The notes under the pieces are model-generated. The model did no database searches and was not told the DNA's origin. It worked only from the letters and a program-made list of their open reading frames with translations. DNA of 64,000 nt from Pseudomonas sp. MM211 (GTDB lineage: Bacteria > Pseudomonadota > Gammaproteobacteria > Pseudomonadales > Pseudomonadaceae). The position numbers and the translations under genes are program-made. The DNA lies in contig NZ_CP081942.1 in the NCBI RefSeq assembly GCF_020386635.1, positions 2,604,001-2,668,000 of the forward strand, in the 5' to 3' direction. Below are positions 1 to 9,747 of this stretch, in pieces (position 1 is the stretch's first letter; each line of letters starts with the position of its first letter).

Positions 1-1
1 G

Positions 2-352
2 CCGCCCGGGCTGGTGGAGATCGTCGGGCCGCTTAGTACGCTGGTCTCCAGGCACGGCATTCAGGTCACACCCTATGTCGGGATAGTGCCTGACTTCGTC
101 GACTACCAGGCCAACGATGGCGAGATCGCTGCGGTGTTTTCCGTGCCACTGGCGTTCTTTCGCAACGACCCCCGCGAGGTCACCCATCGTATCGATTATC
201 TCGGGCACAGCTGGTACGTGCCGAGTTATCGCTATGGCGAGTACAAGATCTGGGGGCTGACGGCGATCATGCTGGTGGAACTGGTCAATCTGGTTTACGA
301 CGCTGGCATCGACATGCAGCGCCCGCCCGAGCATTACATTCACCTCAAGTGA
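2..352 (+). CDS. NUDIX hydrolase, CoA pyrophosphatase type (3' part only)
   Basis: This is the C-terminal part of a NUDIX protein whose start lies left of the window. The open frame runs from base 2 to a TGA at 350-352. The visible residues include [19 protein letters not shown] and [12 protein letters not shown], typical of the segment after the Nudix box in CoA pyrophosphatases of the YeaB/NudL group, which hydrolyse CoA and derivatives to phosphopantetheine and 3',5'-ADP. The Nudix box itself is outside the window, so catalytic residues cannot be checked. It lies 22 bases upstream of a gamma carbonic anhydrase on the same strand, an order I recall from other Pseudomonas (PA3754-PA3753 in PAO1). 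Family assignment is good; the exact substrate is inferred. Confidence 0.85.
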   Translation, partial: PPGLVEIVGPLSTLVSRHGIQVTPYVGIVPDFVDYQANDGEIAAVFSVPLAFFRNDPREVTHRIDYLGHSWYVPSYRYGEYKIWGLTAIMLVELVNLVYDAGIDMQRPPEHYIHLK

Positions 353-374
353 GCCCTGCTCCGAGACCTCTGCC

Positions 375-899
375 ATGAAATACCGTCTGGGCAACGCCCG
401 CGTCGAACAGCACCCGCAAAGCTGGATCGCTCCCAATGCCACGGTGATAGGCAACGTGCGCCTCGATGAAGGCGCCAGCGTGTGGTTCGGCGCCGTACTG
501 CGTGGCGACAACGAGCTGATTCATATCGGCGAGAACAGCAATGTGCAGGACGGCGCGGTGATGCACACCGATCTCGGCTCGCCGCTGACCTTGGGCAAGG
601 GCGTGACCGTCGGTCATAACGCCATGCTGCATGGCTGTACGGTTGGCGATTACAGCCTGGTCGGTATCAATGCCGTGGTGCTCAACGGTGCGCGCATCGG
701 CAAGCATTGCATCATTGGCGCCAATGCGCTGATCGCCGAGGGCAAGGAAATTCCCGATGGTTCGCTGGTGGTGGGCTCGCCGGGCAAGGTGGTGCGTGAG
801 CTCACCGAACAGCAGAGGAAACTGATCGAAGCCGGCGCCGCGCATTATGTGCAGAACGCACGGCGCTACGCCGCCGAGCTGGCCGAGCAGGAAGACTGA
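375..899 (+). CDS. gamma carbonic anhydrase family protein
   Basis: A 174-residue left-handed beta-helix protein built from hexapeptide repeats along most of its length. The three histidines expected to bind the metal are visible as His64 (MHTD), His81 and His86 (VGHNAMLHG), matching the H-x16-H-x4-H spacing of the YrdA/CaiE-like branch. Family members bind zinc or iron as trimers; some have carbonic anhydrase activity and many have no proven reaction, so the activity is inferred. The gene follows the NUDIX gene closely and its stop overlaps the start of the next gene (TGATG), suggesting a three-gene transcription unit. Confidence 0.92.
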   Translation: MKYRLGNARVEQHPQSWIAPNATVIGNVRLDEGASVWFGAVLRGDNELIHIGENSNVQDGAVMHTDLGSPLTLGKGVTVGHNAMLHGCTVGDYSLVGINAVVLNGARIGKHCIIGANALIAEGKEIPDGSLVVGSPGKVVRELTEQQRKLIEAGAAHYVQNARRYAAELAEQED

Positions 900-1090
900 T
901 GCAAACCGTCGAACGTCCTGTCGCCTCGCCCTGCGTGCATGTCTGTGCACTGGACGAGGAGGACATCTGCATCGGTTGCCAGCGCAACGTCGACGAGATC
1001 ACCCGCTGGAGCCGCATGGAAAACACCGAGCGCCGTCAGGTGCTGCAGCTGTGCCATGAGCGTGCCAAAGACAAAGGCATCCTGCTCTAG
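899..1090 (+). CDS. DUF1289 family small cysteine protein
   Basis: A 63-residue protein with four cysteines arranged C-x3-C-x8-C-x2-C (CVHVC, then ICIGC), followed by a conserved basic helix (EITRW, ERRQVL). This is the signature of DUF1289, a family of very small proteins presumed to bind metal and of unknown role. The ATG at 899 overlaps the stop of the gamma carbonic anhydrase gene, indicating translational coupling. Length is normal for the family. Confidence 0.9.
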   Translation: MQTVERPVASPCVHVCALDEEDICIGCQRNVDEITRWSRMENTERRQVLQLCHERAKDKGILL

Positions 1091-1140
1091 CGGGATGCGC
1101 CGCCCGATTGCGACACATCCCGTGCCAGCAGTGACTGTGA

Positions 1141-1812
1141 TCAGTCGTTACGCGCTCCGCCGAATGCCGCGCAGCCGCGCATCAGCTTGCCATTGAGGCG
1201 CAGCTCGGCGCTCAGATGCTGTACCGCGCCGCTCATGGTGTTGACGCAACGCTGCGGCGCGATCCACAGCTCGACGCGTTGGCCATTGGCTTCGCTGGTC
1301 AGGTTGGTGCGACCATCGGGCAGCTGCTCTTCCATGTAGGGCAGTGCCAGGGGCTCGTGATCCGGGCCGCTGAGTACCATGCCCTGATTGCTCACGGTCA
1401 CGCTCCAGAACGGCTCCTGGCCGCTGGCGCGCAGCAGTGTGCGCTTGAAGTTGGGGTCGTCGCAGCCGTGGCCCTCACCCTGCAGCCGATAGACGCGGCT
1501 CAGCTCGAAGCCGCCGTCGGCGCCGCTGACCTTGGTCGGCCCCATCTGCCCGCGCAGGTCGGCGAACAGAGCCGAATGGCCATCGCCGAGCAGCTCGCTG
1601 CTGTCCTGGGTGATGCCGGTATTGCCTTCGCTGATCGCGAAGCGGCGTGGATCCTCGCATGGTTTGAACCACAGTTGATCGGCTTCACGGGTCAGTTCGC
1701 CCTGCAGGCGTGTCTGTGATTTTTCCGGATCCACGGGTTTGCCCGTATACACCGCGCAACTGGCGAACAGTGGCAGCAGGGTGAACACTAGGTGTTTAAG
1801 GCTGATAGGCAT
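1141..1812 (-). CDS. COG3650-like lipoprotein of unknown function
   Basis: A 223-residue protein with a lipoprotein signal: a short hydrophobic stretch ends in the lipobox LFASC at about residue 19, so the mature protein should be anchored to a membrane by Cys19. The body contains two segments of the type seen in COG3650/MliC-like envelope proteins (GQEPFWSVTV and ELWIAPQRC), and a C-terminal Cys pair (CVNTM, RGCAAFGG) may form a disulfide. The function is not established. It is convergent with the DUF1289 gene and divergent from the DUF488 gene, so it is probably transcribed alone. The promoter should lie in 1813-1877. Confidence 0.75.
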   Translation of the reverse strand: MPISLKHLVFTLLPLFASCAVYTGKPVDPEKSQTRLQGELTREADQLWFKPCEDPRRFAISEGNTGITQDSSELLGDGHSALFADLRGQMGPTKVSGADGGFELSRVYRLQGEGHGCDDPNFKRTLLRASGQEPFWSVTVSNQGMVLSGPDHEPLALPYMEEQLPDGRTNLTSEANGQRVELWIAPQRCVNTMSGAVQHLSAELRLNGKLMRGCAAFGGARND

Positions 1813-1877
1813 GTGGCTCTCCGTTTGCGAGCGGCCACGTTACCGAGGCCGCCTGGCAATCTCAAGGGACGCTGACG

Positions 1878-2273
1878 ATGATCCGTTGCAAACGCGTTTA
1901 CGAACTAGAGGAGGAGGGTGACGGCTACCGGGTGCTGGTCGACCGCCTATGGCCACGAGGTTGCCGCAAGGATGTACTGCCACATGATCAATGGCTGCGT
2001 GACGTGGCACCGTCAGCGCAGTTGCGCCGTAGCTTCGCGCATCAGGTCGAGGCGTACGAGACGTTTCGCGATGCCTATCGCCGCGAGCTGGCCGCTCACC
2101 CTGAGTTCTGGCAGGGGCTGCTGGCCCGCGCCGCAGAGGGAAACCTGACCTTGCTGTACGCCGCACGGGATACCGAGCATAACAACGCCAAGGTGCTGCA
2201 AGATTTTCTCGAGGATGAGCTGGAGCGGCGAGGGGACAGCAGCTCACCGGTTTGTTACGCCGGTGAGTTCTGA
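1878..2273 (+). CDS. DUF488 family protein (YeaO-like)
   Basis: A 131-residue protein with the family hallmarks VLVDRLWPRGCRKD near the N-terminus, a central W-DVAPS motif, and LLYAARDTEHNNAKVL near the C-terminus. It matches the COG3189/YeaO branch of DUF488 in length and motif order. The biochemical role is unknown. The Arg/Trp-rich VDRLWPRG motif suggests a nucleotide- or nucleic acid-related fold, but this is inference. It converges on the NIPSNAP gene, with only two bases between stop codons. Confidence 0.85.
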   Translation: MIRCKRVYELEEEGDGYRVLVDRLWPRGCRKDVLPHDQWLRDVAPSAQLRRSFAHQVEAYETFRDAYRRELAAHPEFWQGLLARAAEGNLTLLYAARDTEHNNAKVLQDFLEDELERRGDSSSPVCYAGEF

Positions 2274-2275
2274 CG

Positions 2276-2590
2276 TTATCGAGGCGCTATGCCCACTGGG
2301 CGCATGAAGCTGCGCTCGTAACTGATGATGCAGCGGTTCTGCTGGGCATAGGCGAAGGCTTCCAGGCACTCGGCATCCTGCATTGAACGCTCACGGTACT
2401 CCTCGTAGGCGGCCAGGCTGGGGAAGCTGAACAGCGCCAGGGCCACGTTGTTGCTGCCTTCCGAGGGCAGGAAGTAGCCGTGATGCTGGCCGCCGAATTT
2501 CTCCACCAGCGGTATCCACAGCTTGGCGTAGTGCTCGAATTCGGCCAGTTGGTAAGGGTCGATGATGTAGCGCAGGTAACAGGTGATCAT
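2276..2590 (-). CDS. NIPSNAP family protein
   Basis: A 104-residue ferredoxin-like (dimeric alpha-beta barrel) protein. The start MITCYLRYIIDP, the central WIPLVEKFGGQHHGYFLPSEG and the FSFPSLAAYEEYR segment are typical of bacterial NIPSNAP proteins. A very good ribosome binding site (AAGGAG) precedes the ATG at 2590. The family has no agreed catalytic role. Its neighbour at 2662-2973 has the same fold class, so the pair may share a small-molecule oxidation or binding role; that is inference. Both lie downstream of a LysR gene on the same strand. Confidence 0.85.
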   Translation of the reverse strand: MITCYLRYIIDPYQLAEFEHYAKLWIPLVEKFGGQHHGYFLPSEGSNNVALALFSFPSLAAYEEYRERSMQDAECLEAFAYAQQNRCIISYERSFMRPVGIAPR

Positions 2591-2661
2591 GGGTGTCTCC
2601 TTGACGGGTTGCGCAGCATATCAGGCTGGTTGCAGGCTTCCAGATGGGCACAGCTTTCAGG

Positions 2662-2973
2662 TCAGCGCTCGGTTTTGCTGCCTGGTTCGGCAAAGGTGTC
2701 CATCAACAGAAAGGTGCCAGGCTGGCGCTGGTAACTGTCGATTTTCGGTACCAGCGTCCTGAAATGTTCGGTTCTACAGTGCACGTCCAACGCGGCCTTG
2801 TCCGGCCAGGTTTCGATAAAAACGAAGTGTCCTGGATCCTTTTGGTCGATATGCAAATCGTAAGACAGGCAAAGGGGTTCTTCGCGTGTTTTGCGAACCA
2901 GTTCGGCGTACAGCGGCAGTACGTCGGCGATGTGTTCAACGTTGATGAAATCCTGGGCTATGACCGTGAGCAT
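2662..2973 (-). CDS. antibiotic biosynthesis monooxygenase (YgiN-like) family protein
   Basis: A 103-residue ABM-domain protein. The motifs EEPLCLSYDLHIDQKDPGHFVFIETW, read in short pieces (CLSYDLH, FVFIETWPDKAALD), and the HCRTEHFRTLVP helix match cofactor-less quinol or antibiotic monooxygenases, small dimeric enzymes that oxidise quinols or polyketides without metal or flavin. The substrate cannot be read from sequence. It sits between the LysR gene (62 bases upstream) and NIPSNAP on the same strand, so the three may be co-transcribed. Confidence 0.85.
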   Translation of the reverse strand: MLTVIAQDFINVEHIADVLPLYAELVRKTREEPLCLSYDLHIDQKDPGHFVFIETWPDKAALDVHCRTEHFRTLVPKIDSYQRQPGTFLLMDTFAEPGSKTER

Positions 2974-3034
2974 GGCGATGGGCTCTTGTTGGTAAGTGAG
3001 TGCGTGCGAGGTGTTTCGTGGCGCGATAGAGCAT

Positions 3035-3910
3035 TCAGTTGCTCAGTAACCGCTCCAGCAACCAGGCCGCTGCCGGGCCCAGCGGCCGTTCCCGCGACCA
3101 CACCACGTCCACCGAAACCTGCTTGGGCCAGCCGTTGATGGCCAGTTCCTGCAGGCGGTCGCCGCCATGGCCGATCACCAACTGGCGAGGCAGGGCAGCC
3201 CAGCCAAAGCCCAGCGTGGCCATCTCCAGTAGCAGCAGGTAGTCCGGCGCCGACCAGCAGCGCCCGCCACTGCCCGGCAGATCGTCCAGTTCTTCCTCCT
3301 GCTTCGCCACAGTGCTCAGGCGCAGTACGCGCCAGTGGGCCAGATCATCCGCAGTGACTCGTGGCAGTTGGCTGAGCGGATGCCCTCTGGCGACGAACAG
3401 GCCGAAGTCTGCACAATCGGCCAGGCTGGCGTGGGCCAGTTCCGGCGGGTAGCTGGGCTGGGCAGCGAGCAGGCCAAGATTGACCCGGCCCTGGCCGACC
3501 AAGTCGAGAACATCAGCGTGCTCGGCGAAAAAACACTCGAACTCCAGATCCGGGTAGCGCTGATCGAGCTCCACTAGGCGAGCCTGATATTGGCTGGCCT
3601 GGTAGGCATCTGACAAAACCAGCGTCAGCTTGGGCTCCAGGCCTGCAGCCAATTGCCCAGCTTGACGCAGCAAGCGGTCGGAAGCTGCCAGCACATCCTG
3701 TACGCGGCTAAGCAGACTACAGCCCGCCTCGGTCAAGGTGAGCTTGCGTGCGCCACGCTCGAATAGGCTGACGTTGAGGTCGATTTCCAGTCGTGCAATG
3801 GATTCGCTGACCGTCGATTGGCTTTTGCCCAGGCGCCTGGCCGCCGCGCTGAACGAGCCGGTGGCGGCCGCCTGGGCGAACGCCTGGAGAGATTCGGGAG
3901 AGAGGTTCAT
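3035..3910 (-). CDS. LysR-type transcriptional regulator
   Basis: A 291-residue regulator. The N-terminal winged helix is clear (SLQAFAQAAATGSFSAAARR, then QSTVSESIARLE, residues about 5-60), followed by a type 2 periplasmic-binding-protein effector domain. The frame is open for eight more codons upstream, but MNLSPESLQAF is the usual LysR start, so 3910 is chosen. It is divergent from the PACE efflux gene, with 88 bases between starts that contain a LysR-like dyad. The likely target is therefore the efflux gene, and possibly its own operon with the monooxygenase and NIPSNAP genes. The inducer is unknown. Confidence 0.9.
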   Translation of the reverse strand: MNLSPESLQAFAQAAATGSFSAAARRLGKSQSTVSESIARLEIDLNVSLFERGARKLTLTEAGCSLLSRVQDVLAASDRLLRQAGQLAAGLEPKLTLVLSDAYQASQYQARLVELDQRYPDLEFECFFAEHADVLDLVGQGRVNLGLLAAQPSYPPELAHASLADCADFGLFVARGHPLSQLPRVTADDLAHWRVLRLSTVAKQEEELDDLPGSGGRCWSAPDYLLLLEMATLGFGWAALPRQLVIGHGGDRLQELAINGWPKQVSVDVVWSRERPLGPAAAWLLERLLSN

Positions 3911-3917
3911 ATCGGTT

Positions 3918-3934
3918 TTGCCGATGGCTGGCAA
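3918..3934. promoter_or_regulatory. candidate LysR operator (dyad TTGCC-N7-GGCAA)
   Basis: A perfect 5-bp inverted repeat with a 7-bp spacer lies in the 88-bp region between the LysR start and the divergent PACE start. Its size and its T...A ends fit the T-N11-A pattern of LysR binding sites. It lies just upstream of the regulator start. Binding is inferred from position only. Confidence 0.4.
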
Positions 3935-3998
3935 CTTTGCTCTGGCTGTTTTTCCGATGAGGATAGCGCCATCGACGTTACCTTGCGAGTCATCAGAA

Positions 3999-4463
3999 AT
4001 GAGTCAGTCCAATCATATCGCCCGCCGCTCTTTTAAGGAGCGCGTGCTGCATGCAACCCTGTTCGAAGTGATCGCCGTGGTGGTGTGCGCACCGCTGCTG
4101 GCCTGGGCCATGGGCAAGTCCCTGGCGCACATGGGCGCCCTGACGCTGATGTTCTCGGCCATCGCCATGCTCTGGAACATGATCTTCAACGTGATGTTCG
4201 ACGCCGCCCAGCGCCGCATGGGCTTCGAGCGCGGCCTGTGGGCACGAATCAGCCACGCCTTGCTGTTCGAGGCAGGCCTGATTCTGGTGCTGGTGCCGCT
4301 GGCGGCCTGGTGGCTGTCGATCAGCCTGGTGGCGGCATTCTTCCTGGATATCGGCCTGATCCTGTTCTTCCTGCCCTACACCCTGGGCTACAACCTGGCC
4401 TACGACAACCTGCGCGAGCGCTACTTTCAACGCCGCCAGGCCAGCGAACTGGCCTGCCGCTAA
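3999..4463 (+). CDS. PACE family multidrug/biocide efflux transporter
   Basis: A 154-residue inner-membrane protein with four hydrophobic helices arranged as two tandem bacterial transmembrane pair domains. The first helix carries the acidic residue Glu23 (HATLFEVIAVVV), equivalent to the essential Glu of AceI. Both inter-domain signatures are visible (LWNMIFNVMFD and TLGYNLAYDNLRERYF). PACE pumps export biocides such as chlorhexidine, and natural polyamines, using the proton gradient. The ATG at 3999 (MSQSNHIARRSF) is chosen; the longer open frame overlaps the divergent LysR gene. Regulation by that LysR protein is likely. Confidence 0.9.
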   Translation: MSQSNHIARRSFKERVLHATLFEVIAVVVCAPLLAWAMGKSLAHMGALTLMFSAIAMLWNMIFNVMFDAAQRRMGFERGLWARISHALLFEAGLILVLVPLAAWWLSISLVAAFFLDIGLILFFLPYTLGYNLAYDNLRERYFQRRQASELACR

Positions 4464-4478
4464 CCGCCGCTTTCCCTA

Positions 4479-4500
4479 CGGCCTGCCACGTTGCAGGCCG
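4479..4500. terminator. hairpin downstream of the PACE gene
   Basis: An 8-bp perfect stem (CGGCCTGC / GCAGGCCG) with a 6-base loop starts 15 bases after the PACE stop codon. No T-run follows, so it may act as an mRNA 3' stabiliser or a weak terminator. Confidence 0.4.
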
Positions 4501-4581
4501 TCGGCCCAGCGTCATGCGGCTTGTGATCCGCTGCCGGCAACCCCTAAGCTTCGCGGTTTAAGGTTCCCGGAAGGCAAGGGC

Positions 4582-5118
4582 ATGGCAACTCAGAGTATCG
4601 TCGTTCCGCGGATTTCCAACTTCCCCGGCCATGAGCGCAAGGCGCAGCAGATCCTTCGCTGGCTGGCCAAGCGCGATATCGTCGAGGCACTGCCAACCAC
4701 CTGCGGGCGTAGTGGCATGGCCTACGCCATCGCGCCAGGGGCGAGCAGAGTGGTCGAGTTCGCCGAGCGGCTGCCATTTGGTCAGCCCGTCAATGGGCTG
4801 GAAGTCATCTACCGGCGCTGCATCTATACGCCCGTCGATGATTTTCTCGAAGAAGCCGGTTGCCCAGAGTGCCGCAAGGAGGTCGGCGAGGCGCTGTTCG
4901 AAAGCCTGGACGAATGGACGCCGGGGGAAACCGATAACTTCACGTGCCCCGAATGCAGGCACGAAGACGACATCAACGGTTTTCTGTTCCTGCAGCCCTG
5001 CGGCTTTTCCAATCTGGGCTTTATCTTCAATGGCTGGGCGGATGCACGGTTCACGCCGGCCTTTCTCGAAGAGTTCGCCGAGCGGCTGGGGTATCCGGTT
5101 GCGGCGGTGCAGGCCTGA
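4582..5118 (+). CDS. conserved hypothetical protein with two CPxC zinc-ribbon-like motifs
   Basis: A 178-residue soluble protein. Two CPEC motifs (GCPECRKEV and FTCPECRHED) about 40 residues apart in the middle suggest one zinc ribbon. The N-terminus (RISNFPGHERKAQQILRWLAKRDIVE) and C-terminus (GFSNLGFIFNGWADARFTPAFL) are conserved in appearance but match no enzyme I recognise. Homologues in Pseudomonas are, as I recall, sometimes labelled sugar ABC transporter ATPase. That name is not supported: there is no Walker A or ABC signature. It stands alone upstream of guaB. Confidence 0.7.
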   Translation: MATQSIVVPRISNFPGHERKAQQILRWLAKRDIVEALPTTCGRSGMAYAIAPGASRVVEFAERLPFGQPVNGLEVIYRRCIYTPVDDFLEEAGCPECRKEVGEALFESLDEWTPGETDNFTCPECRHEDDINGFLFLQPCGFSNLGFIFNGWADARFTPAFLEEFAERLGYPVAAVQA

Positions 5119-5306
5119 GAGCGGCGATTGCAAGTAGTTGCGCGTGACCTGCTGGCGCTCAGTCCAGCCTGCGGCGTGGTGCCGCGATAGAAAGGGGTGC
5201 TCTTCCCTGAGCCTGAATAGATCAGGCTGCGGGAATTCTCATCGGTTCCCCGCCAGCTGAGAATCATTGATATTAATTGCCGAACGGTCGATATCCATTC
5301 TTTACA

Positions 5307-6842
<1,536 letters not shown>

Positions 6843-6862
6843 TGCTTCGGTAATACCTGTAA

Positions 6863-6887
6863 GCGGGGCTGTTATCGACAGCCCCGC
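6863..6887 (+). terminator. guaB-guaA intergenic hairpin
   Basis: A 10-bp perfect GC-rich stem (GCGGGGCTGT / ACAGCCCCGC) with a 5-base loop is followed by GTTGTTT. It lies between two genes of one pathway, so it may partially terminate or tune the guaB:guaA ratio rather than separate the genes fully. Confidence 0.6.
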
Positions 6888-6920
6888 GTTGTTTCTGCTT
6901 ACCACTGACGAGAACTAGTC

Positions 6921-8498
6921 ATGGCCCTCGACATTCACGCTCACCGCATCCTGATCCTCGATTTCGGTTCCCAGTACACCCAACTGATCGCTCGCCGCGT
7001 GCGCGAGATCGGCGTGTATTGCGAACTGCACCCGTTCGACATGGACGATGACGCGATTCGCGAATTCGCACCGCGCGGTGTCATCCTCGCCGGTGGCCCG
7101 GAGTCGGTACACGAAGCCAACAGCCCGCGTTGCCCGCAAGCGGTATTCGACCTCGGCGTGCCGGTATTCGGCATCTGCTACGGCATGCAGACTATGGCGG
7201 AGCAGCTTGGCGGCCGAGTGGCCGGTTCCGACCTGCGCGAGTTCGGTTACGCCCGCGTCGATGTGGTCGGCAAGAGCCGCATCCTCGACGGCATCGAAGA
7301 CCATGTCGACGCCGATGGCGTATTCGGCCTGGACGTGTGGATGAGCCACGGCGACAAGGTCACCGAGATCCCGGCTGGTTTCCACGTGCTGGCCAGCACG
7401 CCGAGCTGCCCGATTGCCGGCATGTTCGACGATGCGCGCGGTTACTACGGCGTGCAGTTCCACCCGGAAGTCACCCACACCAAGCAGGGCGAACGCATTC
7501 TGTCGCGTTTCATCATCGACATCTGCGGATGTGAAGCCCTGTGGACGCCGTCGAAGATCGCCGAAGACGCCATCGCCCAGGTGCGCGCTCAGGTTGGCGA
7601 TGCCAACGTGTTGCTCGGCCTGTCCGGCGGTGTGGACTCCTCGGTGGTCGCGGCGCTGCTGCACAAGGCCATCGGCGATCAGCTGACCTGCGTATTCGTC
7701 GACAATGGCCTGCTGCGCCTGCACGAAGGTGAGCAGGTGATGGCCATGTTCGCCGAGAACATGGGCGTCAAGGTGATCCGCGCCAACGCTGAAGCGCAGT
7801 TCCTCGACAACCTGGCCGGCGAAGCCGACCCGGAGAAGAAGCGCAAGATCATCGGCCGTACCTTCATCGACGTGTTCGATGCCCAGGCCAGCCAACTCGA
7901 CAACATCCAGTTCCTGGCGCAAGGCACCATCTATCCGGACGTGATCGAGTCCGCTGGCGCCAAGAGCGGCAAGGCCCATGTGATCAAGTCGCATCACAAC
8001 GTCGGCGGCCTGCCCGAGGAAATGAACCTCAAGCTGGTCGAGCCGCTGCGCGAGCTGTTCAAGGACGAAGTGCGTCGCCTCGGCCTCGAACTGGGCCTGC
8101 CGTACGACATGGTCTACCGTCACCCATTCCCGGGCCCGGGCCTGGGCGTGCGTATCCTTGGTGAAGTGAAGAAGGAGTACGCCGACCTGCTGCGTCGTGC
8201 CGACCACATCTTCATCGAAGAACTGCGCAAGGCCGACTGGTACCACAAGGTCAGCCAGGCGTTCGTGGTGTTCCAGCCGGTGAAATCGGTCGGTGTGGTC
8301 GGTGACGGCCGCCGTTACGCCTGGGTCGTGGCCCTGCGTGCGGTGGAAACCATCGACTTCATGACCGCTCGCTGGGCGCACCTGCCGTACGAACTGCTGG
8401 AAACCGTCAGCGGTCGCATCATCAACGAGATCGACGGCATCTCCCGCGTCACCTATGACGTGTCGAGTAAGCCGCCAGCGACCATTGAGTGGGAATGA
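6921..8498 (+). CDS. guaA: GMP synthase (glutamine-hydrolysing)
   Basis: A 525-residue enzyme that aminates XMP to GMP using glutamine and ATP. The N-terminal class I glutamine amidotransferase has Cys86 in FGICYGMQ and the His181/Glu183 pair in FHPEVTHT. The ATP pyrophosphatase domain has the PP-loop [11 protein letters not shown] near residue 235, and the dimerisation domain ends in the conserved IEWE. Length and ends are intact, although the 3' end is the apparent integration site for the region that follows: integration at this spot rebuilds the last codons. The stop TGA is at 8496-8498. Confidence 0.98.
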   Translation: MALDIHAHRILILDFGSQYTQLIARRVREIGVYCELHPFDMDDDAIREFAPRGVILAGGPESVHEANSPRCPQAVFDLGVPVFGICYGMQTMAEQLGGRVAGSDLREFGYARVDVVGKSRILDGIEDHVDADGVFGLDVWMSHGDKVTEIPAGFHVLASTPSCPIAGMFDDARGYYGVQFHPEVTHTKQGERILSRFIIDICGCEALWTPSKIAEDAIAQVRAQVGDANVLLGLSGGVDSSVVAALLHKAIGDQLTCVFVDNGLLRLHEGEQVMAMFAENMGVKVIRANAEAQFLDNLAGEADPEKKRKIIGRTFIDVFDAQASQLDNIQFLAQGTIYPDVIESAGAKSGKAHVIKSHHNVGGLPEEMNLKLVEPLRELFKDEVRRLGLELGLPYDMVYRHPFPGPGLGVRILGEVKKEYADLLRRADHIFIEELRKADWYHKVSQAFVVFQPVKSVGVVGDGRRYAWVVALRAVETIDFMTARWAHLPYELLETVSGRIINEIDGISRVTYDVSSKPPATIEWE

Positions 8499-8510
8499 CC
8501 CCGCGTCCGG
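8487..8510 (+). repeat. guaA 3'-end repeat, site A (putative att site)
   Basis: The last codons of guaA plus the following bases are repeated downstream. Bases 8487-8507 match 13659-13679 with a single difference in 21 bases, and 8494-8510 (aatgaccccgcgtccgg) match 17897-17913 exactly. The repeat covers the guaA stop codon, as expected when an integrase uses the gene end as its target. A weaker relative occurs at 20338. The 3' end of guaA is a known hotspot for genomic islands; use as an att site here is inferred. Confidence 0.7.
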
Positions 8511-8541
8511 TGTAAGCCGGTAGTAAGTGGTCAGGAAAACC

Positions 8542-8568
8542 AAAAGCCCGCGTAATTGCGGGCTTTTT
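8542..8568 (+). terminator. guaA terminator (copy A)
   Basis: A stem AAAAGCCCGC / GCGGGCTTTT with a 6-base loop and a terminal T-run, a standard intrinsic terminator. Related hairpins recur after sites B, C and D, so the terminator appears to be part of the repeated unit. Confidence 0.85.
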
Positions 8569-9122
8569 GCGTCTGATATTCTCGTAGCCCTAGTAAGTCA
8601 AAAGGCAACCGCCAATCTCGTAGGGATCATCACCGTGGAAGATAGGAAGCACCTGATTAACGCCATGACGGACACTCTGATGATTGCGATGTATCAGGCC
8701 GAAACGAGCGTGGCCAAGTGCCCGGATCTCAACAGCTGCATTGGGCAGAGTGTCAGAGCAATGGAGGAAAATAAATCTGTCCCCTTTTTTCTGGGGTGCT
8801 TCCTACTCTGACCCCTGCTTTGGAGAGCCAGTGATCGCAGCACACCAGTAGTAGCGAACAGCAACCCTCGCTGGTCACGTCAAGCGGGGACATATCCATC
8901 AAATTCCCAGTCCATCACTTCAGCCAAGTTACGGGTACTCCCATGGGGCACAGCCGCGCGCACAAGCTCGGCTGTGTGCACTGCCCACTACACTGGCTAC
9001 GCTGCTGGTCGCCGGCCACCCGTGCTTGCCGCTAATAGGGCATTCCAGCAGAATGTACCGAAGCCACACGACGGCCAGCAGGTCGTTCCCACATGTGCAG
9101 ACCGCCTCGAGAGAACGCCGAC
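8569..9122. other. intergenic region without a confident gene
   Basis: Between the guaA terminator and the first secreted-protein gene there is no full gene. It holds a short open frame (8635-8811, listed separately) and a phrase near 8775 (aaatctgtcccctttttt) that, from memory, is common at the edges of REP-associated transposase relics. The rest shows no clear structure. Confidence 0.5.
8635..8811 (+). pseudogene. short open frame, probable gene fragment
   Basis: A GTG-started frame of 58 codons. The first about 47 residues (EDRKHLINAMTDTL..., ending SVRAMEENK) have the composition of a real helical protein with two Cys (KCPDLNSC). The remaining residues are encoded by the low-complexity phrase containing cccctttttt and look random. 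I read it as the start of a gene cut off by a small insertion or rearrangement. I do not recognise the family. Confidence 0.25.
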
Positions 9123-9695
9123 ATGAAACTCCGCCCCCGCATCGCCGCATGCATGCTTGCACTGCTTCCTACGGCCTTGATGGCGCAGGTACCAACGGAA
9201 CTGTTGGGTGGTGGCAATTCGGCGAATGATGGGAAAATGGCAAACACGCCGTTCTACAAAGGCAAGGAAGGCATTTGGGTGCTGTCGCACAAGGCGGTGA
9301 ACGATGGCTACCAGTGCTCCGTAGGTTTCATCACCGAGACGGCCTCGCTGAAAATTGCAGATCCGTGGGATGCCGACATGGCCAAAAAAGGCGACGGGAT
9401 GCTGTGGTTCAACAGCAAGGACATTCCCCAGGTAAAAGCCCCTAAGACCGTAAGAGTCACATTCGGCAATGGGCTAGGCAATGCTGATGTCGGGGCCTAC
9501 CAGATACCCGGCAGTGACGGCCAGGGAGGGGGTTTCATCCTGTCGCTCAAGTTTGACTCGGTTCTGAAGGATAAAAGCGACACTGCCCACTACACCATCG
9601 GCATGGATGGCAAGTCCATGGTCGATATAAAACCCATTGCCGTGCAGGCCGCCTATAGGCGTTTGAAGGAATGCATGGCGGTGCGGGTAAAGTAA
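9123..9695 (+). CDS. secreted hypothetical protein
   Basis: A 190-residue protein with a clear signal peptide (MKLRPRIAACMLALLPTALMA, cleavage after ALMA). The mature part is beta-rich by appearance, with Cys in GYQCSVGF and near the C-terminus (LKECMAVRVK) that could form a disulfide. The ATG at 9123 is chosen because the signal peptide starts there. I do not recognise the family. It converges on another secreted unknown (9748-10932), with a shared hairpin between them. The pair lies in the segment bounded by guaA repeats A and B, so it is accessory DNA. Confidence 0.6.
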   Translation: MKLRPRIAACMLALLPTALMAQVPTELLGGGNSANDGKMANTPFYKGKEGIWVLSHKAVNDGYQCSVGFITETASLKIADPWDADMAKKGDGMLWFNSKDIPQVKAPKTVRVTFGNGLGNADVGAYQIPGSDGQGGGFILSLKFDSVLKDKSDTAHYTIGMDGKSMVDIKPIAVQAAYRRLKECMAVRVK

Positions 9696-9697
9696 GC

Positions 9698-9718
9698 CCC
9701 CGGACGACAGCTCCGGGG
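9698..9718. terminator. hairpin between two convergent genes
   Basis: A stem CCCCGGA / TCCGGGG with a 7-base loop sits between the stop codons of the two convergent secreted-protein genes. It could stop transcription from either side; the T-run is weak. Confidence 0.5.
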
Positions 9719-9747
9719 CAGTACGTTACACCGCCTTACCGTGCCGT

